From positions 1-59,610 of the forward strand of contig JAFQHE010000067.1 of NCBI GenBank assembly GCA_017398125.1: DNA of 59,610 bases, in the 5' to 3' direction. The stretch's first letter is position 1, and each line of letters starts with the position of its first letter. The notes below the pieces were generated by a model. That model searched no databases and was not told the DNA's origin. It saw nothing but the letters and a program-made list of their open reading frames with translations. The position numbers and the translations under genes are program-made. Of this stretch, positions 36,356 to 44,660 are shown piece after piece. The DNA comes from Bacteroidales bacterium. GTDB taxonomy: Bacteria; Bacteroidota; Bacteroidia; Bacteroidales; UBA932.

Positions 36356-36979
36356 ATCGCAACACCATTTAAACCACGCCCAGGGGGCTTTGTAAAGAAA
36401 ACAAATACGTCGTCTGCCCCTTTTATGAACAAGGGCGTGAAACCGGCTAACGGTCAGAACAAGAAGGATGACGGCCCTCGTATCAATGAAGAGATCAGGT
36501 CACCACAGGTAAGAGTCGTTGGTGAAAATGTACCTGAGCAGGGTATATATTCGCTTGCAGATGCTCTTAGAATGGCAGTTGAACAAGAGCTGGATTTGGT
36601 GGAAATTTCTCCTAATGCAGATCCACCGGTATGTAAAATAATTGATTACCAAAAGTTTTTATACCAGCAGAAAAAGAAGGCAAAGGAGATGAAAGCCAAT
36701 GCTAGCAAGGTGGTTATAAAAGAGATCAGATTTGGCCCTCAAACAGATGAGCATGATTTCCAGTTTAAATTGAAGCATGCCAAGGAGTTTTTGGCTGACG
36801 GCTTTAAGGTCAAAGCTTATGTCTTCTTTAAGGGACGTTCAATTCTTTTCTCTGAGCAAGGTGAGAAACTTTTGTTGAGATTTGCAGTTGAATTGGAGGA
36901 TTGCGGTAAAGCAGAGCAGATGCCTCGTCTTGAGGGCAAGAGGATGATTATGATGATTGCCCCAAATAAAAAGAAATAA
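36356..36979 (+). CDS. infC: Translation initiation factor IF-3, predicted AUC start
   Basis: The first ATG in frame (36425) has no ribosome-binding site, but the frame is open upstream. ATC at 36356 is 8 bases after AGGAGG. Starting there adds 23 residues ([19 protein letters not shown] and on), a basic, proline-rich extension of the type seen in other Bacteroidota IF-3 proteins. The conserved protein begins at [15 protein letters not shown] and contains [22 protein letters not shown] in the N-domain and a C-domain with [14 protein letters not shown] and [12 protein letters not shown]-3 discriminates against non-AUG starts, and E. coli infC uses AUU for self-repression, so AUC here suggests the same feedback. 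It is followed by rpmI and rplT. The predicted product has 207 residues. Confidence 0.88.
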   Translation: MATPFKPRPGGFVKKTNTSSAPFMNKGVKPANGQNKKDDGPRINEEIRSPQVRVVGENVPEQGIYSLADALRMAVEQELDLVEISPNADPPVCKIIDYQKFLYQQKKKAKEMKANASKVVIKEIRFGPQTDEHDFQFKLKHAKEFLADGFKVKAYVFFKGRSILFSEQGEKLLLRFAVELEDCGKAEQMPRLEGKRMIMMIAPNKKK

Positions 36980-37010
36980 TTTTTTACTAACCATAAAATA
37001 TATTTAAGCA

Positions 37011-37205
37011 ATGCCTAAGATGAAAACCAATGCCGGTGCTAAAAAGCGTTTCGAGCTTACCGGGTCGGGTAAAATTAAAAGAAAGCACGCTTTCAAAAGT
37101 CACATTTTGACTAAAAAAACTACTAAGCAAAAAAGAAATCTTACTTACTCTGCTATTGTAACAAAAGCAGATGAAAAAAGAGTAAAGGCTTTGATTTTAG
37201 CTTAA
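37011..37205 (+). CDS. rpmI: 50S ribosomal protein bL35
   Basis: A 64-residue basic protein with the family's start [28 protein letters not shown], and the [13 protein letters not shown] stretch. The normal bL35 length and position between infC and rplT leave no doubt. In E. coli this gene is repressed together with rplT by bL20. Confidence 0.98.
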   Translation: MPKMKTNAGAKKRFELTGSGKIKRKHAFKSHILTKKTTKQKRNLTYSAIVTKADEKRVKALILA

Positions 37206-37229
37206 ATTTATTATTTATTAACCGGATGT

Positions 37230-37264
37230 CCAGCAGAAAAGTTTCTTAAAGGGAAGAACGCTGG
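37230..37264 (+). promoter_or_regulatory. Candidate hairpin in the rplT leader
   Basis: CCAGC (37230-37234) can pair with GCTGG (37260-37264). Inside, GTTTCTT and AAGAAC can form a second short helix. The hairpin lies in the 80-base gap before rplT, where bL20 autoregulatory structures are found in other bacteria. Pairing is modest and unproven. Confidence 0.3.
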
Positions 37265-37285
37265 CTTTCATAAAAAATTAAAAGT

Positions 37286-37630
37286 ATGCCAAGATCGGTA
37301 AATTCGGTAGCTTCAAGAGCTCGCCGCAAAAAAATTCTAAAACAGACTAAAGGTAACTTTTTGGCAAGAGCAAATGTTTGGACAGTTGCCAAAAATACTT
37401 ATGAAAAAGGTTTAACTTACGCTTACAGAGACCGTAAGACCAAAAAAAGATATTTCCGTGCGTTGTGGATTCAGAGAATCAATGCTGCAGCTCGCGCTCA
37501 CGGTATGAATTATTCTCAATTTATAGGAAAATTGGCTAAGAGCAATGTAGGTCTTAACCGTAAAGTTCTTGCAGATCTAGCCATGAATAATCCTCAAGCT
37601 TTTGAGGCAATTATCAATTCTGTAAAGTAA
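37286..37630 (+). CDS. rplT: 50S ribosomal protein bL20
   Basis: A 114-residue bL20 with [20 protein letters not shown] at the start, the [21 protein letters not shown] motif in the middle and the rRNA-binding globular C-terminus ending in small hydrophobic residues. It is an early assembly protein of the large subunit and, in other bacteria, a translational repressor of the infC-rpmI-rplT transcript. It is 80 bases after rpmI and 13 before lepB. Confidence 0.98.
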   Translation: MPRSVNSVASRARRKKILKQTKGNFLARANVWTVAKNTYEKGLTYAYRDRKTKKRYFRALWIQRINAAARAHGMNYSQFIGKLAKSNVGLNRKVLADLAMNNPQAFEAIINSVK

Positions 37631-37643
37631 ATAGGGATTTCAA

Positions 37644-38993
37644 TTGAATTTGGGTTTCTTACATAACAAGTGGTTCAAATTTTCCATTTGGGGCGGTCTT
37701 TACCTTTTGTGGGTTATTTGGTTGGGAAATTTCTGGTGGCTGATAGGCCTTGCGGTAATTTTCGATATCTATGTATCTAAAAAGGTGAAATGGGCCTTCT
37801 GGAGAAAGAAATCTAAAGATGGAAAGTTAAATCCATTGTTGGAGTGGGTAGATGCGTTGATTTTCGCATTGGTAGCGGCAACGTTCATAAGAATGTTCTT
37901 TATTGAGGCCTATACCATTCCCACAGGATCAATGGAAAAGACACTTCTCGTTGGAGATTATTTGTTTGTAAGTAAAGTGGCCTATGGCCCGAAAGTGCCC
38001 GAAACTCCAGTATCATTTCCTTTGGTGCATAATGTTATGCCCTTTACTGGTGGAGAATCATATTCTCAGATCATAAAGAATGATTACAGAAGACTCAAAG
38101 GATTTTCTGAAGTAAAAAGGGATGATATAGTGGTATTTGGATTTCCTCATGGAGATACAGTGCTTAAAGCGTTGCCACAAGATGATTACTATCAGATTGT
38201 AAGGATGAACAACAATAACAGGGTATACACACAAAAGATGTATGGACCTATAGTTGTGAGACCGAATGACAAAAAAGACAATTACGTAAAAAGGTGCGTA
38301 GCTGTTGCAGGTGATACTTTAAGTGTAGTCAACGGTAATGTATATGTCAACGGAGAGGCGCAATTTGCCTTTGAAGGAATACAGAGTACCTATACCGTTT
38401 ATACAAATGGTTCAGCCATTAATACAAAAGTTCTTAAAGAGATTGGACTTACACCTCAGGAGGTATATTTCGACTCTTCTCTTCCGGGTTATCCCGAGAT
38501 GACCTTAACCAAAGGTGAACTTGAAAAGGTCAGGGAGTTGGGTATAGTTGCTGAGATCAGGGAGAATATAGATGTTTATCCTCCGGATTATCCGGATTCT
38601 CCAATTCTACTCTTCCCGTTTGCTGAGAATTTCAAATGGACCAGAGATAATTATGGACCACTTTGGATTCCGGCCAAGGGTGCTTCGGTAAAATTGGACC
38701 TTGAGAACCTTCCATTGTATGAGAGAATAATCTCAACTTATGAAAACAACATTCTGGAGGTTAAAGATGGAGTGATTTTCATTAATGGAGAGAAGAGTGA
38801 CACCTATACTTTCAAGCAGGATTACTACTTCATGATGGGTGACAACAGACATCATTCCCTTGATTCCCGTTATTGGGGGTTCGTTCCTGAAGACCATATA
38901 GTAGGAAAGCCGGTAATGCTCTGGTTCTCTACAGATAAGTATGAGTCTTTCCCATCAAATATAAGATGGAGCAGATTGTTTAAGTTTGTATAG
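37644..38993 (+). CDS. lepB: Signal peptidase I
   Basis: A 449-residue inner-membrane serine protease that removes signal peptides. The only start available is TTG 37644: a stop codon (TAG at 37632) lies just upstream in frame and the next Met is about 80 residues in, beyond the first membrane segments. AGGGA lies 6 bases before it. Two hydrophobic segments (about 10-45 and 70-90) precede the catalytic Ser in IPTGSMEKTLLVGDYLFV (about 92-108). The general-base Lys is in YVKRCVAVAGD near 215. A large insert (about 235-345) splits the core, as in other Bacteroidota. Box E is MGDNRHHSLDSRYWGFVP near 397. Confidence 0.95.
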   Translation: MNLGFLHNKWFKFSIWGGLYLLWVIWLGNFWWLIGLAVIFDIYVSKKVKWAFWRKKSKDGKLNPLLEWVDALIFALVAATFIRMFFIEAYTIPTGSMEKTLLVGDYLFVSKVAYGPKVPETPVSFPLVHNVMPFTGGESYSQIIKNDYRRLKGFSEVKRDDIVVFGFPHGDTVLKALPQDDYYQIVRMNNNNRVYTQKMYGPIVVRPNDKKDNYVKRCVAVAGDTLSVVNGNVYVNGEAQFAFEGIQSTYTVYTNGSAINTKVLKEIGLTPQEVYFDSSLPGYPEMTLTKGELEKVRELGIVAEIRENIDVYPPDYPDSPILLFPFAENFKWTRDNYGPLWIPAKGASVKLDLENLPLYERIISTYENNILEVKDGVIFINGEKSDTYTFKQDYYFMMGDNRHHSLDSRYWGFVPEDHIVGKPVMLWFSTDKYESFPSNIRWSRLFKFV

Positions 38994-39000
38994 CAAAACA

Positions 39001-39032
39001 TTTGTATATTAGAAAAAAAAGAGTGATATTTG
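39001..39032 (+). promoter_or_regulatory. Promoter for the rpmB-rpmG-DUF4295 operon
   Basis: TTTG at 39001-39004 and GATATTTG at 39025-39032 are 20 bases apart. The -7 element has one mismatch to TAnnTTTG at its first base. It lies between lepB and rpmB with a 40-base leader. Confidence 0.65.
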
Positions 39033-39072
39033 CACCCTAAATTTTGAATAATTATAAAATCGCAATATAAAA

Positions 39073-39315
39073 ATGGCAAAGATTTGTCAAATTACAGGTA
39101 AAAGAAGAATGATTGGAAACAATGTTTCCCATTCAAAGCGTCGCACAAAGCGTGAGTTTGCCCTTAACCTAAGAACTAAAAAGTTCTGGTTGGAGGAAGA
39201 GAAGAGATTTGTTACATTGAGAGTTACAGCTGCCGGTATCAGAAATATCAGCAAGAATGGTTTGGCTGCTTCATTGAAGTCTGCTTCTGAGAAAGGTTTA
39301 ATCAATTTAGTGTAA
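39073..39315 (+). CDS. rpmB: 50S ribosomal protein bL28
   Basis: An 80-residue basic protein: [20 protein letters not shown], then [17 protein letters not shown] and a C-terminus with the [16 protein letters not shown] pattern of bL28. It starts the conserved Bacteroidota string rpmB-rpmG-DUF4295-ftsY and lies 11 bases before rpmG. Confidence 0.97.
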   Translation: MAKICQITGKRRMIGNNVSHSKRRTKREFALNLRTKKFWLEEEKRFVTLRVTAAGIRNISKNGLAASLKSASEKGLINLV

Positions 39316-39326
39316 TATATTAGGAT

Positions 39327-39509
39327 ATGGCAAAGAAAGGTAATAGAGTTCAAGTAATTCTTGAGTGTACAGAACAAAGAGAAAGTGGTGTACCAGGCAT
39401 GTCAAGGTATATTACCACTAAAAATAAAAAGAATACAACACAAAGATTAGAGCGTAAAAAGTATAACCCTTATTTGAAGAAGGTTACTTTGCACCGCGAG
39501 ATTAAATAA
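39327..39509 (+). CDS. rpmG: 50S ribosomal protein bL33
   Basis: A 60-residue protein with [17 protein letters not shown], then [23 protein letters not shown], the bL33 signature. It lacks the CxxC zinc pairs of zinc-type bL33 paralogues, having a single Cys, so it is the zinc-independent form. It sits between rpmB and the DUF4295 gene. Confidence 0.96.
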   Translation: MAKKGNRVQVILECTEQRESGVPGMSRYITTKNKKNTTQRLERKKYNPYLKKVTLHREIK

Positions 39510-39528
39510 CAATTAAAAATTTTCAGAA

Positions 39529-39690
39529 ATGGCAAAGAAAGCGGTAGCTACCTTTAGTGGTGATAAATCACAATTGAGAAATTTTGTAAAATGTATCCGC
39601 ATGGTTAAATCTGATAAGACCGGTGCGTATGTATTTAATGAAGAGATGGTTCCAACAGCTCTTGTAAAAGACTTTTTCGCAAAGAAATAA
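39529..39690 (+). CDS. DUF4295 protein, probable Bacteroidota-specific ribosomal protein bL38
   Basis: A 53-residue basic protein starting MAKKAVATFSGDKSQLRNF and ending FFAKK, 19 bases after rpmG. It matches the DUF4295 family, found only in Bacteroidota and nearly always next to rpmB and rpmG. I recall that the Flavobacterium johnsoniae ribosome structure assigned a phylum-specific large-subunit protein named bL38; equating it with this family is likely but I cannot verify it here. The context alone argues for a ribosomal role. A terminator follows directly. Confidence 0.85.
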   Translation: MAKKAVATFSGDKSQLRNFVKCIRMVKSDKTGAYVFNEEMVPTALVKDFFAKK

Positions 39691-39709
39691 TTTGCGTTTG
39701 ATGATAGAT

Positions 39710-39746
39710 GAATAGGGTAATCCATGATTTGGGTTACCCTATTTTT
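39710..39746 (+). terminator. Terminator after DUF4295
   Basis: GAATAGGGTAA at 39710-39720 faces TTACCCTATT at 39734-39743 with a loop of about 13 bases, followed by TTTC. It ends the rpmB-rpmG-DUF4295 unit before the ftsY promoter. Confidence 0.85.
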
Positions 39747-39816
39747 CATTTCTACCTAAACCAATCTTTTTCTTTCATATCGCTTGCTGCTATTTCTCTT
39801 CTTTGCGGAAATTTCC

Positions 39817-39824
39817 TATATTTG
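39817..39824 (+). promoter_or_regulatory. -7 element for ftsY
   Basis: TATATTTG is an exact -7 match 27 bases before ATG 39851. TTTC at 39793-39796, 20 bases upstream, is a one-mismatch -33 candidate. Confidence 0.6.
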
Positions 39825-39850
39825 CAAGTTACTAAACAAACTTACTCATT

Positions 39851-40816
39851 ATGGCATTTTTTGGACTGTTCGGTAAAAAGAGCAAAGAGGAAAAAGCATC
39901 TTTGGATCAGGGTCTTCAGAAGACTAAAACTGGTATTTTTGAGAAAATATCGCGTGCTATCGTCGGAAAATCAAAGGTAGATGATGATGTCCTCGATGGT
40001 ATCGAGGAGGCTCTTATAGCGTCCGATATAGGTGTTGAAACCACACTTAAAATAATTGAGAGCCTTGAAGAACGTGTGGCAAGGGACAAGTTCATGAATA
40101 CGCAGGAGCTCTATTCGATTCTGAGGGAAGAGATAGAGAAACTTTTGGACATCAAGGATGAGGATACAGATCTGCAGAAGCCTGTCTTTGACTTTTCAAA
40201 AAAGCCTTATGTCATAATGGTAGTGGGTGTGAATGGCGTAGGCAAAACTACAACAATTGGAAAATTGGCTTTGAGGCTAAAGAACTCAGGCAAGAAGGTG
40301 GTTTTGGGTGCAGCTGACACATTTAGGGCAGCAGCTGTAGAGCAGTTGGTAATATGGAGCGAGAGGGCTGGTGTTCCGATCGTAAAACAAGGTATGGGTT
40401 CTGATCCGGCTTCAGTCGCTTATGATACACTCAAATCTGCTGTTGCGCAGGATGCAGATGTTGTACTGATAGATACTGCCGGTAGGTTGCACAATAAGAT
40501 AAATCTGATGAACGAGCTTACTAAAATTAGAAACGTTATGCGTAAGGTTGTTCCGGATGCTCCTCATGAAGTATTGTTGGTCCTTGATGGCTCTACCGGT
40601 CAGAATGCATACCAGCAGGCAAAGGAGTTTACAAAGGCCACCGATGTTACGGCTTTGGCTGTTACGAAACTCGATGGTACAGCTAAGGGTGGCGTTGTGA
40701 TAGGTATTGCTGACCAGTTCCAGATTCCTGTCAAGTTCATAGGAGTTGGAGAGAAGATTGAGGATTTACAGGTTTTTGACAAGAAGGAGTTTGTAGCTTC
40801 GCTCTTCAATAATTGA
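39851..40816 (+). CDS. ftsY: Signal recognition particle receptor FtsY
   Basis: A 321-residue GTPase that receives SRP-ribosome complexes at the membrane. It has a short N-terminal stretch MAFFGLFGKKSKEEKASLD with no long acidic A-domain, then the four-helix N domain (about 20-110) and the G domain. Motifs are GVNGVGKTTTIGKLA near 126, DTFRAAAVEQL near 160, LIDTAGRLHNK near 207 and TKLDGTAKGG near 276, ending in the GVGEKIEDLQVFD stretch typical of FtsY. It is followed 23 bases later by pheT, probably on the same transcript. Confidence 0.97.
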   Translation: MAFFGLFGKKSKEEKASLDQGLQKTKTGIFEKISRAIVGKSKVDDDVLDGIEEALIASDIGVETTLKIIESLEERVARDKFMNTQELYSILREEIEKLLDIKDEDTDLQKPVFDFSKKPYVIMVVGVNGVGKTTTIGKLALRLKNSGKKVVLGAADTFRAAAVEQLVIWSERAGVPIVKQGMGSDPASVAYDTLKSAVAQDADVVLIDTAGRLHNKINLMNELTKIRNVMRKVVPDAPHEVLLVLDGSTGQNAYQQAKEFTKATDVTALAVTKLDGTAKGGVVIGIADQFQIPVKFIGVGEKIEDLQVFDKKEFVASLFNN

Positions 40817-40839
40817 TAATCAAATAATTATTTACAGAT

Positions 40840-43350
40840 ATGGATATTTCGTACAATTGGCTTAAGGAGTATGTTGGTTTTGACCTTGCTCCGGCTGAAG
40901 TTGAGACAATACTCAATTCCATTGGTTTGGAAGTTGAGGGTTGTGAAGTGAGGGAGGAGGTTCCCGGTGGATTGGCAGGTGTTATTGTGGCTGAAGTTCT
41001 CGAGTGCAATGAACATCCCGATTCAGACCATCTCCATGTTACAAAAGTGAATACTGGAGAGGGTGACCCTATACAAATTGTATGTGGTGCTCCTAATGTG
41101 GCTGCCGGTCAAAAAGTGATGTTGGCAACCTTGAATACAAAGCTTACCTTCAGCAATGGCGAAGAGATTAAAATAAAGAAATCAAAGATACGTGGCGTTG
41201 AAAGCTTTGGAATGTTGTGTGCTGAAGATGAATTGGGTATAGGCCATAACCATGAGGGAATTATGGTTCTTGATCCTGCAGCGGTGCCTGGAACTCCTGC
41301 AAAGGATTATCTTAACATTAAGAGTGATATTGTATTCACAATAGGTTTGACTCCAAATAGGGTTGATGCTGCATCACACATTGGAGTTGCAAGGGATTTG
41401 AGTGCCTATTTGAAGTTGAACAACATGGGCGGTCAAATGACTCTTCCTTCGGTAGCGGATTTCAAATCTGATAATCCTGACGGAAATGCCATTGATATTG
41501 AGGTTAGGGCAAAAGAGGCTGCCCCAAGATATACAGGTCTTACAATCAGAGGTGTAAAGGTTACGGAGTCTCCTGACTGGTTGAAAGCCAAACTTGTTGC
41601 TGTAGGTCAGAGACCTATCAACTCTGTGGTTGATATCACAAACTTCATTATGCAGGAGATGGGCCAGCCTATGCATGCATTTGATGCTGATATGATAACC
41701 GGCAACAAGGTTATTGTTGATTTTTGTCCAAAGGGCACCAAGTTCATAACATTGGATGGCGTTGAGAGGGAACTTGACGACAAAGATCTTATGATTTGCA
41801 ATACAGAGGAGCCAATGTGTATTGCCGGAGTATTTGGTGGGGAGAAGAGCGGTGTAACAATGGATACCGTAAATGTCTTCCTTGAGAGCGCATATTTCAA
41901 TCCGGTGTACGTAAGGAAAACCTCTAAACGACATACCTTGAAGACTGATGCATCGTTCCGTTACGAGCGCGGTTGCGATCCTATGGTTACTGAGTATGCA
42001 ATAAAGAGAGCTGCCATGCTTATCAAAGAGATTGCAGGTGGAGAAATAACAGGAGATATAATTGACGTTGTATCGCAGCCGGTTGAGAAGAAGGTGGTGG
42101 AGCTTGATTATAAACGTATGGAGCGCTTGATCGGTAAAGAGATAGGAGCTGAGACCATTCGCAGGATACTTGAGTATCTTGATATGGAGTTCGTTTCAGA
42201 GAGTGCCGAAGGTGCTGTAGTCAAGGTGCCTACATACAGAGTTGATGTTTACAGGGAGTGTGATGTTGTTGAGGATGTATTGAGAATATACGGCTACAAC
42301 AATATTGAGTTGCCTTCCAATGTCAAGGCTTCAATCAATGCAACTCCAAAACCGGATCCTGAGAGGGTCAAGGTGCTTGCATCTGAGTTCATGGCCTCAA
42401 ACGGATTTATGGAGATGATGAACAACTCTCTTACAAAGAGTGACTATTATGCACAACTTAAAACCTATCCGCAGTCAAATTGCGCTATGGTAATGAATCC
42501 TCTAAGTTCTGATTTGAACTGTATGCGCCAGACTCTTCTTTTGAATGGACTTGAGGTTATTGCCTATAATGTTAACAGACAGATGCCTGATCTCAAATTG
42601 TTTGAGTATGGTAATGTCTATTCGTATAATGCAGATTATACCCAGCCTGAAAACTACAAGGAGCCTGAATTTAATGTGCATGGAGCTCCGTTACGTAAGA
42701 ATTTGGAATTGAAAAAGTACTCGGAGGAGCCAAGATTTTCAATTTTTATAACCGGAAACGGTGTGCAATCATGGAGAAACAGAACGGTTGCTGGAAACTA
42801 TTTTGCAATAAAGGGTTATGTTGAGCTTCTTCTAAGGAAGTTTGGAGTTGATATTGCAAATCTTGAGTATACTCTTGCCCCTGCAGACCTCTTCTCTGAG
42901 GGTCTTTCTTATAGTGTAAATGGCAAGCAGCTTGCAGTATTGGGTACAATAGCTCCAGCACGTTTGAAACAGTTTGGAATAAAGCAACAGGTATATGCTG
43001 CAGAGATTAGCTGGAATGTGTTGTTGAAACTTATCAAAAAGAATAAAGTACAGTATAAAGAGCTGCCTAAGTATCCGGAGGTTAAGAGAGATTTGGCACT
43101 TCTGCTTGACAAGGAGGTATCATTTGCTGATTTGAGAAAAGCTGCCTTTGCGGCAGAGAAAAAGCTCCTTAAGGCAGTGAATCTGTTTGATGTATATACC
43201 GGAGATAAAATTCCAGAAGGAAAGAAGCAGTATGCAATCAACTTTGTATTGCAGGATCTTGAGAAGACCCTTACAGATAAGGCTGTAGAGGCAATTATGG
43301 CAAAACTTTTAAAGAGTTTCCAAGATAAGTTCGGAGCTACATTGAGGTAG
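40840..43350 (+). CDS. pheT: Phenylalanyl-tRNA synthetase beta subunit
   Basis: An 836-residue beta subunit of the alpha2-beta2 enzyme. The order is: start MDISYNWLKEYVGFDLAP; EMAP-type tRNA-binding domain (about 40-155) with HPDSDHLHVTKVNTG and ESFGMLCAEDELG; B3/B4 editing domain (about 205-400); B5 domain (about 410-480); catalytic-like fold; and a C-terminal ferredoxin-fold anticodon-binding domain (about 740-836) with YPEVKRDLALLLDKEV. Full length for Bacteroidota. pheS is not adjacent, so the subunits are encoded apart. A strong hairpin terminator follows. Confidence 0.97.
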   Translation: MDISYNWLKEYVGFDLAPAEVETILNSIGLEVEGCEVREEVPGGLAGVIVAEVLECNEHPDSDHLHVTKVNTGEGDPIQIVCGAPNVAAGQKVMLATLNTKLTFSNGEEIKIKKSKIRGVESFGMLCAEDELGIGHNHEGIMVLDPAAVPGTPAKDYLNIKSDIVFTIGLTPNRVDAASHIGVARDLSAYLKLNNMGGQMTLPSVADFKSDNPDGNAIDIEVRAKEAAPRYTGLTIRGVKVTESPDWLKAKLVAVGQRPINSVVDITNFIMQEMGQPMHAFDADMITGNKVIVDFCPKGTKFITLDGVERELDDKDLMICNTEEPMCIAGVFGGEKSGVTMDTVNVFLESAYFNPVYVRKTSKRHTLKTDASFRYERGCDPMVTEYAIKRAAMLIKEIAGGEITGDIIDVVSQPVEKKVVELDYKRMERLIGKEIGAETIRRILEYLDMEFVSESAEGAVVKVPTYRVDVYRECDVVEDVLRIYGYNNIELPSNVKASINATPKPDPERVKVLASEFMASNGFMEMMNNSLTKSDYYAQLKTYPQSNCAMVMNPLSSDLNCMRQTLLLNGLEVIAYNVNRQMPDLKLFEYGNVYSYNADYTQPENYKEPEFNVHGAPLRKNLELKKYSEEPRFSIFITGNGVQSWRNRTVAGNYFAIKGYVELLLRKFGVDIANLEYTLAPADLFSEGLSYSVNGKQLAVLGTIAPARLKQFGIKQQVYAAEISWNVLLKLIKKNKVQYKELPKYPEVKRDLALLLDKEVSFADLRKAAFAAEKKLLKAVNLFDVYTGDKIPEGKKQYAINFVLQDLEKTLTDKAVEAIMAKLLKSFQDKFGATLR

Positions 43351-43390
43351 TACATCTTTTGTATCTGAACAATTCTTTACAATAAATGTT

Positions 43391-43440
43391 TTTATCCCGA
43401 CAGTTGGACCTGAATTCCATCTGTCGGGATAAATATTTTA
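43391..43440 (+). terminator. Long hairpin terminator after pheT
   Basis: TTTATCCCGACAG (43391-43403) pairs perfectly with CTGTCGGGATAAA (43421-43433); TGGA and TCCA inside the loop can extend the stem. TATTTTATT follows. It ends 12 bases before the next start codon at 43452. Confidence 0.85.
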
Positions 43441-43451
43441 TTGATAAAGGG

Positions 43452-44582
43452 ATGAAAACAAAAAAAATATTGTTTGGAGCAGTTCTGGCAGCTGGAATGA
43501 CAGTTACTGCAGAAGCGAATGCACAAGCGGTACAAGGTGGCAGTGAGGCAGTATTCAGTGGGGTTGCATGTACCGGTATAGGCCTGAAGGCAAAGGATGG
43601 CGGCTATGTTATGGCAAGGACAATGGAGTGGGCCGGACCTTATGTCCCGTATGGTTATGTTGCAATACCAAGAGGGGAGAGAATTGTCTCTTACACTCCA
43701 CAAGGCAGGAATGGTCTTGAATTCAGTGCAAAATATGGCGTTGTGGGAATTGCTCCGCAGCAAAAGGAGTTCATTATTGAGGGGATAAATGAAAAGGGGC
43801 TCCAGGCCGGACTCTTTTACTTTCCAAATTTTGGCAAGTATGCCGCGTATGATCAGCGCAATAGCAAAAGTACGCTGGCAGATATGCAGTTTGTGAGTTG
43901 GGTATTGGCTTCCTTTGCAACAATTGATGAGGTCAAGGAGGCTTTGAAAGATGTTATAGTAGTTTCAATAGATGTTGGTGGAGACTCTTCAACGGTTCAT
44001 TGGAGAATAGGTGAACCTTGTGGCCGTCAGGTCGTTCTTGAATTTATAGGAGGTGAGGCCCGTTTTTATGAGAATCCTGTGGGAGTATTAACCAATAGCC
44101 CTGAATTCAGCTGGCATTTGTCGAATTTGAGCAATTATATAAATCTCTACCCTGGTGCAGCCAAGAATCAGAAATGGGGTGATTTTGAAATCTCACCAAT
44201 AAGTGGCGGATCTGCGGCTTTGGGATTGCCTGGTGATATGACCTCACCTTCCCGATTTGTGAGGATTGCCTATTTCAAGGCAACAGCCCCACAACTGAAG
44301 AGCTCCTACCTCACTGTGTTGCAGGCTTTCCATATTCTGAATAATTTTGATATACCGATAGGAGTGGAGCATCCGTTGGGAGAGGCACCTGATGTGCCGA
44401 GCGCTACCCCTTGTACAGCGGTTTCTGATCTCAAGGAGTTGAAGCTCTATTACAGGACAACATATAACAGTACCATAAGATGCATCGATTTGAGATCAAT
44501 TGATTTTGATTCTGTAGAGTATAAATTCACTCCTCTGGATGCGGTACTTGAAGAGCCTGTTGAACAGGTTCAGGTAAAATAG
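43452..44582 (+). CDS. Choloylglycine hydrolase-family (linear amide C-N hydrolase) enzyme
   Basis: The start is ATG 43452; the longer frame from 43386 runs through the upstream terminator and is rejected. The 376-residue product has a signal peptide (about 1-25, ANAQ), then the Ntn-hydrolase core. Cys40 (in GVACTGIGL) would be the N-terminal nucleophile after processing. At +16 is the conserved Arg56; at +19 is Glu59, where bile-salt hydrolases and penicillin V acylases usually have Asp. VLTNSPEFSWHLSNLSNY and SRFVRIAYF supply the Asn and later Arg regions. Members hydrolyse conjugated bile salts, penicillin V or acyl-homoserine lactones. The Asp-to-Glu change makes substrate assignment unsafe. 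Periplasmic location is expected. Confidence 0.88.
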   Translation: MKTKKILFGAVLAAGMTVTAEANAQAVQGGSEAVFSGVACTGIGLKAKDGGYVMARTMEWAGPYVPYGYVAIPRGERIVSYTPQGRNGLEFSAKYGVVGIAPQQKEFIIEGINEKGLQAGLFYFPNFGKYAAYDQRNSKSTLADMQFVSWVLASFATIDEVKEALKDVIVVSIDVGGDSSTVHWRIGEPCGRQVVLEFIGGEARFYENPVGVLTNSPEFSWHLSNLSNYINLYPGAAKNQKWGDFEISPISGGSAALGLPGDMTSPSRFVRIAYFKATAPQLKSSYLTVLQAFHILNNFDIPIGVEHPLGEAPDVPSATPCTAVSDLKELKLYYRTTYNSTIRCIDLRSIDFDSVEYKFTPLDAVLEEPVEQVQVK

Positions 44583-44660
44583 TTTTGCAGAAAAGGGTAT
44601 ATTGGATAAAAATCGCTAAATTAGTGACCTGAATCAGTCATTAATCAAACAATCAAAAGA

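Noticed and set aside
36425-36427. ATG as the infC start
   Set aside because: No ribosome-binding site, while the in-frame upstream region encodes a family-like N-terminus behind AGGAGG and AUC.
41374-41934. 186-codon minus-strand open frame inside pheT
   Set aside because: Antisense of a clear pheT editing domain, no recognisable motif or promoter.
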